Source: Clostridia bacterium
GTDB taxonomy: Bacteria > Bacillota > Clostridia > Saccharofermentanales > UBA5734
Assembly (NCBI GenBank): GCA_018056585.1
Contig: JAGPFK010000139.1
Coordinates: forward strand, 1-5,128
Length of the DNA: 5,128 bases
Reading direction: 5' to 3'
The notes beneath the pieces were generated by a model. That model was not told where the DNA came from. It did no database searches and saw only the letters and a list, made by a program, of their open reading frames with translations. A program made the position numbers and the translations under genes. This document shows positions 4,901-5,128 of this stretch, piece after piece (position 1 is the stretch's first letter; each line of letters starts with the position of its first letter).

Positions 4901-5128
4901 ATGATGGCAAAACAGACAGAAGAACCGTTATGTTGTGCCCTTGTGGGCTGCGGTAAAGTGGCGCAGAAACATTTGGATGCTATTTTAAGTCACAAGAAAG
5001 ATTTAAGCTTATCCGGCCTTGTTGATACACAACCTGAAGCGGCTAGAGCACTACTGCAGCGAAAAGGAGCAGAGAAACGAGGCATCCCTGTTTATTCTGA
5101 TCTGCAAACGCTGCTCAAAAATGAAAAA
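4901..5128 (+). CDS. Gfo/Idh/MocA family oxidoreductase, N-terminal fragment (cut by window edge)
   Basis: Only the first 76 codons are present, open to the right edge. Seen: after a short polar N-terminus, 'CALVGCGKVAQKHLDAI' (12-28) gives the Rossmann glycine motif GxGxxAxxH. The strand end 'LSGLVDT' (37-43) carries D42, the acidic residue expected to contact the NAD ribose. 'VYSDLQTLL' (64-72) matches the family's third strand and helix. The EKP catalytic motif and the C-terminal domain lie outside the window, so the reaction is unknown. Its N-terminus differs clearly from that of the oxidoreductase at 1-1061, so it is not a recent duplicate. Two adjacent ATG codons (4901, 4904) are possible starts. 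No good ribosome binding site is near: AAAGGA at 4878-4883 is 17 nt away. An in-frame stop at 4877-4879 with no start codon between excludes a longer product. It is divergent from fucI and probably shares its control region. Confidence 0.85.
   Translation, partial: MMAKQTEEPLCCALVGCGKVAQKHLDAILSHKKDLSLSGLVDTQPEAARALLQRKGAEKRGIPVYSDLQTLLKNEK

Overview
The window is a chromosomal carbohydrate-metabolism locus, most likely from a Bacillota (Firmicutes) bacterium. The evidence is indirect: strong AAAGGAGG-type ribosome binding sites, one GTG start, A/T-rich spacers with TATAAT-like boxes, a classic intrinsic terminator, moderate base composition (mid-40s % GC by eye), and protein sequences that read like Clostridia/Bacilli families. 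Genus cannot be named. No mobile element, CRISPR array, tRNA or rRNA was seen.

Layout. Four genes are on the minus strand and one is divergent on the plus strand. In the minus-strand direction of reading (right to left) they are: (i) a complete L-fucose isomerase (fucI, 2936-4744); (ii) a long symmetric intrinsic terminator (2880-2926); (iii) a xylose-isomerase-like TIM-barrel protein with a complete D-tagatose/D-psicose 3-epimerase-type ligand set (1990-2757); (iv) a 147-bp spacer with a TATAAT box; (v) a second, different TIM-barrel sugar isomerase/epimerase-like protein (1087-1842, GTG start); and (vi) after only 25 bp, a Gfo/Idh/MocA NAD(P)-dependent oxidoreductase cut by the left edge (1-1061). 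To the right, a 156-bp divergent control region (4745-4900) separates fucI from the first 76 codons of a second Gfo/Idh/MocA oxidoreductase (4901-5128, +), cut by the right edge.

How they may work together. FucI interconverts L-fucose/L-fuculose (and D-arabinose/D-ribulose). A Gfo/Idh/MocA dehydrogenase beside a TIM-barrel isomerase is the arrangement known from oxidative sugar pathways: inositol IolG with IolE/IolI, E. coli YcjS/YcjR acting on 3-keto-glucosides, and gut bacterial DgpA/DgpC C-glycoside cleavage. The locus is therefore best read as catabolism of a rare, deoxy- or conjugated sugar, with oxidation, keto-sugar isomerisation/epimerisation and aldose-ketose isomerisation encoded together. 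The exact substrate cannot be read from the sequence. No transporter, kinase, aldolase or regulator gene lies inside the window.

Main points for a second look: the co-occurrence of these five enzymes without a canonical fucose pathway; an Asp-to-Asn change at the predicted catalytic dyad of the left oxidoreductase; the loss of the usual metal-binding Glu in one TIM barrel; a 24-bp dyad in the divergent region; and uncertain translation starts for the 1990-2757 gene and the right-hand oxidoreductase.
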